A stretch of 64,000 bases of DNA from Sporocytophaga sp. (GTDB lineage: Bacteria; Bacteroidota; Bacteroidia; Cytophagales; Cytophagaceae): assembly GCA_024707265.1 (NCBI GenBank), contig JANQAB010000010.1:558001-622000 (forward strand), given 5' to 3'. The stretch's first letter is position 1. Every line of letters begins with the position of its first letter. Positions 50,190 to 59,717 of the stretch are shown one piece after another. The position numbers were made by a program, and so were the translations under genes. The notes beneath the pieces were generated by a model. It was not told the origin of the DNA, did no database searches, and worked only from the letters and a program-made list of their open reading frames with translations.

Positions 50190-50853
50190 GTAATTTTGTT
50201 TTTACAAGGGTCTCCACTTGAATCCTTTCAACTAATTATTTGAGAAGGATTTAAATCTACCTGAATTGACATTACCAGGGATGTAAATGTCCTATTGTGA
50301 ATTCCCTTTCTGTGAATATTTTTTTGAAAAAATTTCTTCTGAGTCCCTGGAAATTTTATTGATTTAAACTCTGAATGTGTAACTTAAAAGAAACTAAATG
50401 AGGTAGTTATTAGTTCAATTTGCCTCATAATGAAGGGCTGAAGGAAAACTCTGCAATCAATCCGCAAGTGCTACAACAGGTCAAAGTTAGGCAATTAATC
50501 TTGAAAAACCTAAAGATTGAACAGCACAGTTCCTAATGGATGGAATTTATATTAATATTTTCCTGCTAAAAACTTTTTTCTTTAAATTCAGTAAACTGCC
50601 AAATCGATTGCATTTGGGATAAACATTAATTTTGAAGAAAATAGAGCCAAATCTTGTTCGGCAAATGATTTTAAACGCATAATTTTTCGTTTTTTTTCCC
50701 GTTTTTCCCCCAATGAAAGGCAATGGATCTTTAAATCTCTAATTTTCAAATTAAAAGAAGACTAAAAAATACCATGTGACTTCAATTAAAATTTGCTAAA
50801 CCCTATAAAATCCTTTTAATTTACACCCTCGAAAAATTGAACTAAAACAACTT
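50190..50853. other. Long divergent intergenic region
   Basis: About 660 AT-rich bases between divergent genes with no frame, tRNA or long repeat that I can support. It must hold both promoters. The length leaves room for an unrecognised small RNA. Confidence 0.4.
50792..50824 (+). promoter_or_regulatory. Possible promoter of coiled-coil protein gene
   Basis: TTTG (50792-50795) and TAATTTAC (50817-50824) are spaced by 21 bases; the -7 box matches TAnnTTTG at six of eight positions. Confidence 0.35.
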
Positions 50854-51765
50854 ATGGAACAAAAAAGCAACAAGACTGTAAAAATTCTCCTTGCTCTTTC
50901 ACTGGTAGTGAATATTGCCCTAATCATTTTTGTAATTACATTGAACAACCAAAATGATGAAAAAGCCCAAAAAATTGATGAGCTGACAGGTGTAGTAAGT
51001 ACTAGAGACAGCGAAATTGTAGCTAAAACTCAGGAACTGGAAACAATGGGCCAGGATCTTGAAAGAATCAGACAGGAAAGAGAAAACCTTGGCTTACAAA
51101 ACGACTCCCTTGATAAGCAAATTTCTAACCTGAACTCATTTATCGCTCAGTTAAAAAAAACAAACAAACTTGATTCTAAAAAGCGTAAAGAACTTGAAGA
51201 GCTAGTTGCTAAACTTAGAGAAGAGATTACTACTAAAGATTATGAAATCGCTCAGCTAAGAACTGCTAATGATTCATTAAATTCAAGTGTGAGCAATCTA
51301 ACCCATGAAAAAAGAAGACTTGGAGATTCACTTAATCTTACTTCTAAAGAACTTGCTTATGCATCTATCCTGAAAGCTGAAGGCGTTAAAGTAACAGCGC
51401 TTAAAGAAAACGGAAAAGAAATGGATCAGGAAGAATACAAACACAGCAAAATTGATAGAATAAAAATCACTTTTGTCCTTGCGGATAACAAAGCAGCTAA
51501 GAAAAACCTGAAAAAATTCTATGTAACTCTTGTTCCTCCTTCAGGAACTCCATTCTCTGATCCTATCAATGGTGGCGGTGTTGTCAACCTTGCTGATGGA
51601 ACTGAAGCTGAGTACACACTTAGCCAGGACCTAAGCTTTGACAACTCTAATCAGAAACTTTCTTTCATTCTTTCTAAAGGTTTCAACTATGTACCTGGAC
51701 AATACAAAATTCATGTATACTCTGAAGGACATAAAATCGGAGAAGGTGGATTTAATGTAAAATAA
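50854..51765 (+). CDS. Membrane-anchored coiled-coil protein, 303 residues
   Basis: The N-terminal segment KTVKILLALSLVVNIALIIF forms a membrane anchor (about 8-28) with the rest likely periplasmic. Residues about 35-190 are a long heptad coiled coil (LETMGQDLERIRQERENLGL, KKRKELEELVAKLREEITTK). Residues about 200-303 form a beta domain (IDRIKITFVLADNKAAKKNL, FYVTLVPPSGTPFSD, YKIHVYSEGHKIGEGGFNVK). This coil-plus-sandwich architecture resembles envelope spacer proteins. No named family. A terminator follows the stop. Confidence 0.78.
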   Translation: MEQKSNKTVKILLALSLVVNIALIIFVITLNNQNDEKAQKIDELTGVVSTRDSEIVAKTQELETMGQDLERIRQERENLGLQNDSLDKQISNLNSFIAQLKKTNKLDSKKRKELEELVAKLREEITTKDYEIAQLRTANDSLNSSVSNLTHEKRRLGDSLNLTSKELAYASILKAEGVKVTALKENGKEMDQEEYKHSKIDRIKITFVLADNKAAKKNLKKFYVTLVPPSGTPFSDPINGGGVVNLADGTEAEYTLSQDLSFDNSNQKLSFILSKGFNYVPGQYKIHVYSEGHKIGEGGFNVK

Positions 51766-51788
51766 GCTTTCATTAAGTTGTAAAATAC

Positions 51789-51820
51789 AAAACCTCAGAT
51801 GATAAGTCTGAGGTTTTTTT
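51789..51820. terminator. Terminator, convergent genes
   Basis: AAAACCTCAGA (51789-51799) pairs with TCTGAGGTTTT (51807-51817), followed by T residues on the plus strand. Confidence 0.82.
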
Positions 51821-51830
51821 ATGGTCTATC

Positions 51831-52391
51831 TTACAATCCCTTCAATCCCTGTTTCAAATACCTAACAGGAACATGATCGGTAAGCCATACTTTATTCTCC
51901 GAAAAATAAAAGACAAAACCATCTACAAACATCTCTCCTGATGCTACTTCAAAAATTACGGGTTTTCCATGTCGCTTGCCCACAGATATAGCTGTTTCTA
52001 CTTCAACACTTAAATGCACATGTTGACGACTTTGTTTTTCGAGACCGATTTTCAGTATTGATTCAGAAAAACGTTCTGCTGTGCCATGATATAATATTTC
52101 AGGTGGCTTTTGTGGCTCATAACCTAATTCAATATTAACCGAATGCCCCTGACTGGCTCTTATCAGAGTTTTACCTTCGTTGTATGCAAATCTTTTTTTG
52201 TTATTGTTCGCTACTACATGATCCAGTATTTCCATTGTTATACTGAATCCATGTTGATTCATCTTAAAAATTAGCAATTCAGGATCAACCCAACCATTCT
52301 CATCAAGCCCGATATCAATAGTCTCTGGCTGATGCCTCAATACAAGACTTAAAAACTTACTGATTCTTTGATTTTCTTTTTCACTTATCAT
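51831..52391 (-). CDS. kptA: RNA 2'-phosphotransferase KptA/Tpt1
   Basis: A 186-residue enzyme that removes a 2'-phosphate from RNA splice junctions using NAD+. Diagnostic segments are ISKFLSLVLRHQPETIDI (catalytic Arg-His), ENGWVDPELLIF, FAYNEGKTLIRASQGHSV, ILYHGTAERFSESILKIGL and HVHLSVEVETAISVG. Length is normal. Bacterial members have no splicing substrate of their own, so the real target (RNA repair, ADP-ribosyl transfer) is open. It lies 13 bases downstream of the endonuclease V-like gene and is probably co-transcribed with it. Confidence 0.93.
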   Translation of the reverse strand: MISEKENQRISKFLSLVLRHQPETIDIGLDENGWVDPELLIFKMNQHGFSITMEILDHVVANNNKKRFAYNEGKTLIRASQGHSVNIELGYEPQKPPEILYHGTAERFSESILKIGLEKQSRQHVHLSVEVETAISVGKRHGKPVIFEVASGEMFVDGFVFYFSENKVWLTDHVPVRYLKQGLKGL

Positions 52392-52403
52392 TCTAATAAA
52401 AAA

Positions 52404-52906
52404 TTATTTTTCCTTTGTCAAACTGTCCAGTTGCTTCAGAAGATCAGGAATTCTGTATTGACCATACATGGATTCAACATATTCTGATGCTTCATCAATC
52501 TTTATCCCCACAGAAGTAATATACAGAGGTTTTCTGCTTTCCCCCTGTATACTTCTCTCTTTAAATTATGGATTTGAGTGAAATTGGTTTTCGCAACTCC
52601 GACAACAGGAATACGCTGTTCCAATGCATTATAGAGGTATGCTCCCAAGCCCGGCTTATACTCATCATCAAGAAAGACAAAACCGTCCACTATAATGATA
52701 GTGTTATCATCAAGCTTAATTTTATTTAATAAACTCAAAATACACGGCAGTTCGCGTTTGTAAAAAGCTCCGGATTCATACTCACTCACTTCATCTTTTA
52801 TTTCATAAAATATATTTGAAGGGATTTTATCATCCCAGTCTGCAAATTCAAGACAAACTGTCTTTGCTTTGTTTTCAAAATAGTAAGTATCAAAAGCTAA
52901 AATCAT
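52404..52906 (-). CDS. Endonuclease V-like protein (frameshifted)
   Basis: About 167 residues after repair. The core resembles endonuclease V, a deoxyinosine-specific nuclease fold: LAFDTYY, ESGAFYKRELPCILSLLNKI, TIIIVDGFVFLDDEYKPGLG and IPVVGVAKTNF. As written, translation ends at 52502. A C5 run at 52541-52545 (six expected) shifts the frame. With the base restored the tail reads REVYRGESRKPLYITSVGIK, then YRIPDLLKQLDSLTKEK, ending at 52404. True Nfi signature residues are only partly visible, so catalysis is unproven. Pairing with kptA suggests nucleic-acid repair. Confidence 0.75.
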
Positions 52907-53387
52907 AAATGCAGATGCATAAACATAAAAAAGTCTAACCCAGATCTTTAAAATTTCCCCAATTCATTCAGCCAAAACAAATATGACATTGATAACAATT
53001 AGTTTTAAGATAAACTAAAATAGTTGGTTTTAAAATATTGAAAATAAGGTGTATTTCAGATTAATGGATTATAAATGAATTAAAGAAACTTTTCAAAAAA
53101 AATAATTGGATAAATTAAAGATTTTAATCCTGCATTTAGCACTTCAACTTCACAACATTTCTTTGAAAATTGCTTAAATCATTAAAAAATCAAAGAAAAA
53201 GTACTCGGCATCAATACATCAAACAATATAACTATACTTTGATTTACAATGAATTACATTTAAAAGAACGAAACTTTCTGAAAAAATTACGTATAACCCA
53301 TTGAACAAGAGTAAAAGTAGCTAAACATGCTGCCTATTACCTCGGAACAACTTTTTTATATTTTTTTAATTATTTTTTTAATCTGAA
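52907..53387. other. AT-rich intergenic gap
   Basis: About 480 very AT-rich bases with several poly-T and poly-A stretches. I find no frame, RNA gene or repeat with support. Confidence 0.4.
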
Positions 53388-53427
53388 AAAATTGGCCTCT
53401 GATATTTTTTCAGAGGCCTTTTTTTAA
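53388..53427. terminator. Bidirectional terminator after the HAD phosphatase gene
   Basis: GGCCTCTGA (53394-53402) pairs with TCAGAGGCC (53410-53418), with A and T runs outside the stem. Confidence 0.85.
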
Positions 53428-53441
53428 AATTCGGAAACTAC

Positions 53442-53963
53442 TTAATTTGATGTCTGTAAAATTAACTCTGCAGCTTTTTTAAGGTCATCAGCTTTAATAT
53501 TTACCTCTACCGGATTAGGCTCTTCATGTCCAACAAGAACCGTTTTAATTCCTAGTTTCTTTGCAGGTACCATATCCCTGTTTTTATCACCAATCATCCA
53601 GGAAGTTTCTATATCTATATCAAATTTTGCTATTGCCTTTTCAAACATAAGAGAATCCGGCTTTCTTGATATTGATTCAGAAATAGTCTGATGGTATGGA
53701 CTATAATAATATCTATCGATAAGAGAACCGCACTTTTCCTGAAAGTAATCATGACAGATTTTGACATCCTCGTGGCCATATATGCCTTTAGCTATTCCTG
53801 ATTGGTTTGTAACGACAACCAACAGGTAACCAGCCCTTTTAAATGCCTCTAAAGCCTCTATTACTCCGGGTATAATTTTAAAATCTTCCAAAGTATAGGT
53901 ATAGTCAACTTTGTCAACATTAATTACACCATCGCGGTCAAGAAAAATACATTTAGCGCCCAT
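53442..53963 (-). CDS. HAD-IIIA phosphatase (GmhB-like)
   Basis: A 173-residue haloacid-dehalogenase hydrolase with FLDRDGVINVDKVDYTY (Asp nucleophile motif), VVVTNQSGIAKGIYGHEDV, RKPDSLMFEKA and the metal motif MIGDKNRDMVPAKKLGIKTV. It matches the D-glycero-manno-heptose-1,7-bisphosphate phosphatase group, which makes the heptose of LPS inner core. The Cys cluster that binds zinc in classic GmhB is missing: the loop reads YYSPYHQTISESISRKP. Histidinol-phosphate or another sugar phosphate is an alternative substrate. Confidence 0.82.
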   Translation of the reverse strand: MGAKCIFLDRDGVINVDKVDYTYTLEDFKIIPGVIEALEAFKRAGYLLVVVTNQSGIAKGIYGHEDVKICHDYFQEKCGSLIDRYYYSPYHQTISESISRKPDSLMFEKAIAKFDIDIETSWMIGDKNRDMVPAKKLGIKTVLVGHEEPNPVEVNIKADDLKKAAELILQTSN

Positions 53964-54049
53964 TAAATTTCCTTAATTTTTTTCTCAAAAATAATTCTTT
54001 TAAATGCATTGGAATGTATTTTCGCAGGCAGGAACTTACACCAGATATT

Positions 54050-55381
54050 ATGGTTGGAATAATTGGAGCAGGAATTTCGGGATTAACATTAGCCTATCAC
54101 CTTCAGGAAAATAACATCCCTTATCTTTTATTGGAAGAAAAAGACATTACAGGAGGTTATATAAAAACTGAAATCAGGGATGATTTTATACTTGACATAG
54201 GACCAAACAGTATCCTTGCTGATGAAGAAATTACAAATTTCTTCAAAACACTAAATATTGATAATGAACTCATTGAAGCAAGCCCTAACAGTAAAGACCG
54301 CTTCATTTATAAAGCCGGGAAATACCAGGTTTTGCCAGATTCACCACCCAGATTGCTCAAAAGCAATTTCTTTTCTTTCAAAACTAAAATTTCAATCTTA
54401 AGCGAATTTTTCAAAAAAACTGCAAATATTGAAGATGAAACTTTAGCCCATTTTATAACCAGAAGATTCAATAAAGAAGTTACAGATTACGTACTAAATC
54501 CATTTGTAACAGGTATTTACGCAGGAAATCCTGAAAAACTGCTGGTAAAACTTACTTTTCCCATTTTATATGACCTGGAAAATAAATACGGCTCGGTTTT
54601 AAAAGGAATGATAAAATCCGGAGGAAGCGACAGAAGAAAATCATTTAATTTTAAAAAAGGAATGGCCACATTACCGAAAGCCATTGCTGAAAAACTCAAA
54701 AATCTTCAGGTAAATACCAAAGTTGAAAAGGTTGAATATCAAAAGGGCCAATTCAGGGTATCTGTAATTTCAAATGGACAAAAGGTTTTTTACGACTTCA
54801 GTCAACTGGTTATAGCCACTCCTGCCTTTGCAGCATCTTCAATTGTGGAAAATATATCTCCGGAAGTTGCCCAGGCTTTAAGTCAAGTTGAATATCCTCC
54901 GATGGCATTGGTTCATACAGTTTATTCAAAAGATAATGTCAATGGTGAGTTAAATGGTTTTGGTGGACTGAATCCTAAAATTGAAAATAAATTTGCATCC
55001 GGTTCCATTTGGACTTCTTCAGTATTTCCAAACAGAGTGCCAACCGATAAGATACTTCTGACATCTTTTGTTGGAGGCAGCCAATATTTGGATCAATATA
55101 AAGGCGATGACCAACAAATCGGGGAAAGCATCACCCAGGATTTTCAAAAAGATCTCAAGATTGAAGGAAAGCCTGTTATGCAGAAGGTTCATAGATGGGA
55201 AAAAGCAATACCTCAATATGATAAGAACCTTCAAACAGCATATTCAGCAATAGAAAAGCTTCAGATCGGAGGCTTGTATTTCTGTGCTGGTTGGTACAAA
55301 GGAATATCTCTTTCAGATTGCATTAAAAATGCAAAGCAGCTGGCAAAAAATATTTCCACCTTAAAGGATATTCATTCTTAA
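54050..55381 (+). CDS. Protoporphyrinogen oxidase (HemY/PPOX type)
   Basis: 443 residues from ATG 54050, which puts the FAD-binding VGIIGAGISGLTLAYHLQ right at the N-terminus; an earlier start at 54014 adds 12 residues. Other marks are EEKDITGGYIKTEIRDDFIL, DIGPNSILADEE, FVTGIYAGNPEKL and a C-terminal FAD segment GGLYFCAGWYKGISLSDCIK. It oxidises protoporphyrinogen IX to protoporphyrin IX in haem synthesis, at the membrane face. Related amine-oxidase-fold enzymes are the main alternative. Confidence 0.85.
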   Translation: MVGIIGAGISGLTLAYHLQENNIPYLLLEEKDITGGYIKTEIRDDFILDIGPNSILADEEITNFFKTLNIDNELIEASPNSKDRFIYKAGKYQVLPDSPPRLLKSNFFSFKTKISILSEFFKKTANIEDETLAHFITRRFNKEVTDYVLNPFVTGIYAGNPEKLLVKLTFPILYDLENKYGSVLKGMIKSGGSDRRKSFNFKKGMATLPKAIAEKLKNLQVNTKVEKVEYQKGQFRVSVISNGQKVFYDFSQLVIATPAFAASSIVENISPEVAQALSQVEYPPMALVHTVYSKDNVNGELNGFGGLNPKIENKFASGSIWTSSVFPNRVPTDKILLTSFVGGSQYLDQYKGDDQQIGESITQDFQKDLKIEGKPVMQKVHRWEKAIPQYDKNLQTAYSAIEKLQIGGLYFCAGWYKGISLSDCIKNAKQLAKNISTLKDIHS

Positions 55382-55403
55382 AATTGTTTTTTATTTTTAA
55401 CAC

Positions 55404-56141
55404 GTGGAAAAGGCGATTGTCATTATACCTACTTATAACGAGAAGGAAAATATTGAAACTGTAATCAGGAAGGTTTTTACATTAAGTATTCCTTTTGATG
55501 TTCTTATCATTGATGATGGATCGCCTGACGGAACTGCGAATATTGTTAAAGCCCTTCAGCTGGAATATCCTGACAAACTTTTTCTCGAACAAAGAAAGGG
55601 GAAGCTTGGACTCGGCACCGCTTATATACATGGTTTCAGATATGCAATTGCCAGAAACTATGAATATATCTGCGAAATGGATGCAGATATGTCTCACAAT
55701 CCTGAAGATCTTGTAAAGCTTTATAACGCATGTGCTGAACAAGGCTATGATCTGGCCATAGGCTCCCGTTATGTAAACGGTATTACAGTAATCAACTGGC
55801 CTATGAGCAGGGTTTTAATGTCCTATTATGCCAGCACTTATGTACGATTTATTACGGGCTTGAAAATTCAGGATACCACTGCCGGATTTAAATGCTACAG
55901 AAAAAAAGTCCTTGAAACAATTAACCTGGATGATATCAAGTTCACAGGTTACGCATTTCAAATCAAAATGAAATTTTTAACCTGGAAATACGGGTTCAAA
56001 ATAATAGAAGTGCCGATTATATTCACGGATCGTACACTTGGCCAATCAAAAATGTCTTCTGGTATTTTTAAAGAAGCCGTATTTGGCGTGCTTCAAATGA
56101 AAATCGAAAGTCTTTTCAAACATTATATACCAGAAGAATAA
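55404..56141 (+). CDS. Dolichol-phosphate mannosyltransferase-type GT2 enzyme
   Basis: A 245-residue glycosyltransferase (start GTG 55404) of the polyprenol-phosphate mannose synthase type: AIVIIPTYNEKENIETVIRK, DVLIIDDGSPDGTANIVKAL, GLGTAYIHGFRYAIARNYEY, metal-binding EMDADMSHNPED, and IGSRYVNG. It has no C-terminal membrane part, so it is the soluble/peripheral form. It would transfer a sugar from a nucleotide donor to a polyprenyl phosphate for later use by GT39-type enzymes. Confidence 0.9.
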   Translation: MEKAIVIIPTYNEKENIETVIRKVFTLSIPFDVLIIDDGSPDGTANIVKALQLEYPDKLFLEQRKGKLGLGTAYIHGFRYAIARNYEYICEMDADMSHNPEDLVKLYNACAEQGYDLAIGSRYVNGITVINWPMSRVLMSYYASTYVRFITGLKIQDTTAGFKCYRKKVLETINLDDIKFTGYAFQIKMKFLTWKYGFKIIEVPIIFTDRTLGQSKMSSGIFKEAVFGVLQMKIESLFKHYIPEE

Positions 56142-56154
56142 TTAATTATTCTTC
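56133..56154. repeat. Perfect 22-base palindrome
   Basis: GAAGAATAATTAATTATTCTTC is its own reverse complement. It spans the glycosyltransferase stop codon and faces the convergent permease gene. It may act as a weak transcription stop. Confidence 0.55.
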
Positions 56155-56165
56155 CGACTTTTACT

Positions 56166-57383
56166 CTAACTGAATTTTATTGATTTAACCGGTTTTATTC
56201 TTGAAATCACAAATACCGGAATAAACATAACTAGGGCTATCAGGGTAAATGTCATTAAATTAATTAATCCCAATACCTCAAAGTTCCACTCAATAGGAAC
56301 GGAACTCATATAATAATTCTCAGGGTCAAGAGGTATAATCTTAAAATAGTACTGCAAAAGACAAAAACCAACGCCAGCTATATTTCCCCAAAGCATCCCT
56401 CTCAGAATTATAAAAATACCGTTGTACCAGAATACTCCCCGAATTTGTCCATCAGTAGCTCCGAATGCCTTTAATATCCCGATCATCCTTGTCCTTTCCA
56501 TGATCATGATAAAAAGGGTTGATACCATATTGAAACTGGCAACAAAAAGTATTAGCACCAGAAATATGGCAACGTTTCGATTTAACAAAGCAAGCCAGTC
56601 AAAAATCTGAATATATCTATCTGTTATCTTTTCCAATTGCATATCATAATCCATTGCTTCAAAAACCTTTTCTGAAGCAATAGTCAGTGTCGAAAAATCT
56701 TTAAGGAAGATTTCGTAGCCACCTATTAATTCCTCATTCCAATTATTAATTTTCTGCAGCAATCTGATATCCCCAAGAATAATGAGATCATCAAATTCTT
56801 CAAGTCCGGTTTCATATATTCCTTTAATCAGAAGCTTTCTGTATCGCGGGGGATTCTGAACAAAAAAGATCATAACACTGTCTCCAATGCTTAGCCTCAT
56901 TTTGTTGGCTATCCTTTTACTGATCATGATTTCCCTGGAATATCCACTATCGGGCAATGTCAGAAATCTTCCTTCTACTATATTATTTTTAAACCTGGAA
57001 AAGCTAAAATCTTTTCCTATTCCTTTTACAATTACTCCATTTACTTCCTCATCAGTTTTCAGCAAACCTGCCTTTTTGCTATAAACCTGAATATGAGCTA
57101 CCTCTTTAATCTTTGAAGGATGGTCATATAAATCTGTATGTTTCGGAAAAGGTGATTCCTCATAAGAACGACTGATATCATGCCTGCTTACCTGAATATG
57201 TGCCCCAAAACTAAATATCTTCTCTTTGATCCTTTTTTTAAAGCCTTCCAATATCCCAAAAGAGACAATAATAAAGGCAAGTCCAATGGCAATGCTTGCT
57301 ATCGCTATATTTCTGACCAGATATGTAAAAGAATCTTTCCTGACGTGACGTATCCTGCTGGAAATAAATTGGTATATATTCAT
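56166..57383 (-). CDS. ABC transporter permease, LolC/E (FtsX-MacB) type
   Basis: A 405-residue permease: one N-terminal helix (TYLVRNIAIASIAIGLAFII), a large periplasmic domain (about 50-270), and three C-terminal helices (NVAIFLVLILFVASFNMVST, IFIILRGMLWGNIAGVGFCL, NLMTFTLIALVMFIPVFVIS). The motif ERTRMIGILKAFGATDGQIR is the coupling signature of this group. It would help extract or export lipoproteins (LolC/E role) or another hydrophobic cargo. No ATPase gene is adjacent. Confidence 0.88.
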   Translation of the reverse strand: MNIYQFISSRIRHVRKDSFTYLVRNIAIASIAIGLAFIIVSFGILEGFKKRIKEKIFSFGAHIQVSRHDISRSYEESPFPKHTDLYDHPSKIKEVAHIQVYSKKAGLLKTDEEVNGVIVKGIGKDFSFSRFKNNIVEGRFLTLPDSGYSREIMISKRIANKMRLSIGDSVMIFFVQNPPRYRKLLIKGIYETGLEEFDDLIILGDIRLLQKINNWNEELIGGYEIFLKDFSTLTIASEKVFEAMDYDMQLEKITDRYIQIFDWLALLNRNVAIFLVLILFVASFNMVSTLFIMIMERTRMIGILKAFGATDGQIRGVFWYNGIFIILRGMLWGNIAGVGFCLLQYYFKIIPLDPENYYMSSVPIEWNFEVLGLINLMTFTLIALVMFIPVFVISRIKPVKSIKFS

Positions 57384-57542
57384 GAACCGATCGATCGAAA
57401 AATAACTTTCAATTAATAGAACTGATTTATTATAAAAACGATCTTAATAAAAAGAAGGAAAATGATAAACCATCTGAAAAATCGTTTTAATTTTAACCTT
57501 AAATATACTTACATATTTGTTTATCATTCAAAAAATTTAAAA

Positions 57543-58755
57543 ATGGACAAAATGTTTTTGGCTTTTTTTCTATCATTCAGCCTGTCGATGAATGTTTCAT
57601 CCTGCCATTCAATGGATAAACAAACTGATTCTGCAAAAAGATAATACTTCTATGGCTAAAGCATCCCCTATTCTCCCGGGGGCTTATCAGATTGAGGAAT
57701 ATTTACCTTATCTAAAAGATAAAAATGTAGCTTTGGTTGTAAATCAAACCAGTATGATCAATAAAACCCACCTGGCTGACACCTTACTTAGTCTTGGGGT
57801 GAAAATAAAAAAAATATTTGCACCGGAGCATGGTTTTCGCGGAGAAGCAGATGCAGGCGAAACTGTAAAAAATGATATTGATAAAAAGACAGGCTTACCA
57901 CTGGTTTCGCTCTATGGCAACAATAAAAAACCCTCTTCGGAACAGCTAAAAGATGTTGATGTAATCATATTTGACATTCAGGATGTTGGTGCAAGGTTTT
58001 ACACCTATATCAGCACTATGCATTATCTGATGGAGTCCTGTGCTGAAAACAATAAGACGCTTCTGATCCTGGACAGACCTAATCCTAATGGCTCTTATAT
58101 TGATGGCCCGATACTTGAGCCAAAGTATAAGTCCTTTGTAGGAATGCACCCTATTCCTATTGTTCATGGCCTGACAGTCGCAGAGCTTGCACAAATGATT
58201 AACGGAGAACACTGGCTCGACAGCAACAAAACATGCAATCTTAAAATTGTAAAGGTGAAAAACTATGAACACAAAGACCGTTATGTACTGCCTGTAAAAC
58301 CTTCCCCAAACCTGCCAAACGAACTTTCAATCATGCTATACCCATCATTGGGATTGTTTGAAGGTACTGTCATGTCTGTAGGAAGAGGAACAGACAAAGC
58401 CTTTCAGGTTATAGGTGCACCTGATACAGCCTATGGGAAAGACACATTTAAACCTGTTTCAACCCCTGGAGCCAAAAATCCTCCATATGAAAATAAGCTC
58501 TGTTATGGAGTTGACCTTACTAAATTAAATCCTGAGCCGGGTTTGAAGTTGAAATATGTTATTGATATGTATAAAAAAGCACCAGAGAAAGGAAAATACT
58601 TTAATAACTTTTTTAATAAACTTGCAGGAAACAGTAGCTTGCAGGAGCAAATAAAAAATGGGATGAGTGAAAGTGTCATCAGGGAAAGCTGGAAGGCTAA
58701 CCTTGACAAATACAAGCTCATGAGAAAAAAATATCTTTTATATAAAGACTTTTAA
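57543..58755 (+). CDS. Exo-beta-N-acetylmuramidase NamZ (DUF1343) lipoprotein (frameshifted)
   Basis: About 403 residues after repair, starting at ATG 57543 with a lipoprotein signal (MDKMFLAFFLSFSLSMNVSS, then C, acylated Cys). One extra A in A5 (57635-57639; four expected) breaks the frame after MDKQTDSAK. The body continues ASPILPGAYQIEEYLPYL with the DUF1343 landmarks APEHGFRGEADAGETVKNDI, TGLPLVSLYG, FDIQDVGARFYTYISTMHYL and LDRPNPNGSYIDGPILEP. NamZ enzymes trim terminal MurNAc from peptidoglycan fragments. The outer-membrane or periplasmic lipoprotein location fits cell-wall salvage. Confidence 0.87.
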
Positions 58756-58786
58756 ACTCATCATAATTCCCAGTTACCATCATTTT

Positions 58787-59717
58787 ATGCCAAAAGATTT
58801 AAGAATCATTTATATGGGAACACCGGATTTCGCTGTTCCCAGTCTGAAAATTTTAGTAAAAAACTCCTACAATGTAGTAGCTGTAGTAACTGCTCCTGAC
58901 AAGCCTGCAGGCCGTGGGTTAAAACTAAAAGCTTCACCAGTAAAGGAATATGCCGAATCAGTAAACATTCCTGTTTTACAGCCTGTAAGCCTTAAAGATC
59001 CTGCTTTTCTTGAGGAGCTGAAAAGTTATAATGCAAACCTTCAGATAGTTGTAGCATTTCGTATGCTTCCCGAGTCTGTCTGGAACATGCCTGAAATAGG
59101 AACGTTTAATCTGCATGCATCCCTCCTGCCTCAATACCGAGGCGCCGCCCCAATCAACTGGGCCATTATTAACGGAGAAACAGAAACGGGGATTACCACA
59201 TTTTTCCTTAAGCATGAAATAGACACTGGGGATATCATTTTTCAGAAGAAAGAAACTATCTACACGGAAGATAATTTTGAAACACTTTATGGTAGGTTGA
59301 TGAATCTGGGTGCAGAACTTGTGCTTAATACAGTACATGCAATAAAAAATGATGCAGTCGTCCCTCAACCTCAGGTGATGTCTCAGGTGTTAAAGCCTGC
59401 ACCTAAAATCTCAAAAGAGACAGGCAAGATCGATTGGTCAAAATCATCAGTAGATATATTAAATCTGATTAGAGGCTTATCTCCGATCCCTTCTGCATGG
59501 GCCATGTTAAATGATAAAGTTCTGAAAATTTACAAGGCTTCCATTGTAAACGCAATCAATGTAGAAAATCCGGAACAAAAATCACTTTTATGTGATAATA
59601 AAAACTATCTGTATTTCAAAACAGGCAATGGATACCTCAGCCTTGAAGAGGTTCAGCTTGAGGGAAAAAAAAAGAATGATGATAGACGAATTTTTAAGAG
59701 GATATAAACCATGCTAA
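58787..59717 (+). CDS. fmt: Methionyl-tRNA formyltransferase (3' end frameshifted)
   Basis: About 309 residues after repair. It adds formyl to initiator Met-tRNA. It shows IYMGTPDFAVPSLKILVK, TAPDKPAGRGLKLKASPVKE and the catalytic region NLHASLLPQYRGAAPINWAI (Asn, His). ETETGITTFFLKHEIDTGDI follows, and then a C-terminal OB-like domain. An A9 run (59665-59673; eight expected) shifts the last residues, ending early at 59707. With one A removed the end becomes GKKRMMIDEFLRGYKPC, the expected family ending, with the stop at 59715-59717. The corrected gene overlaps folA by 7 bases. Confidence 0.93.
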
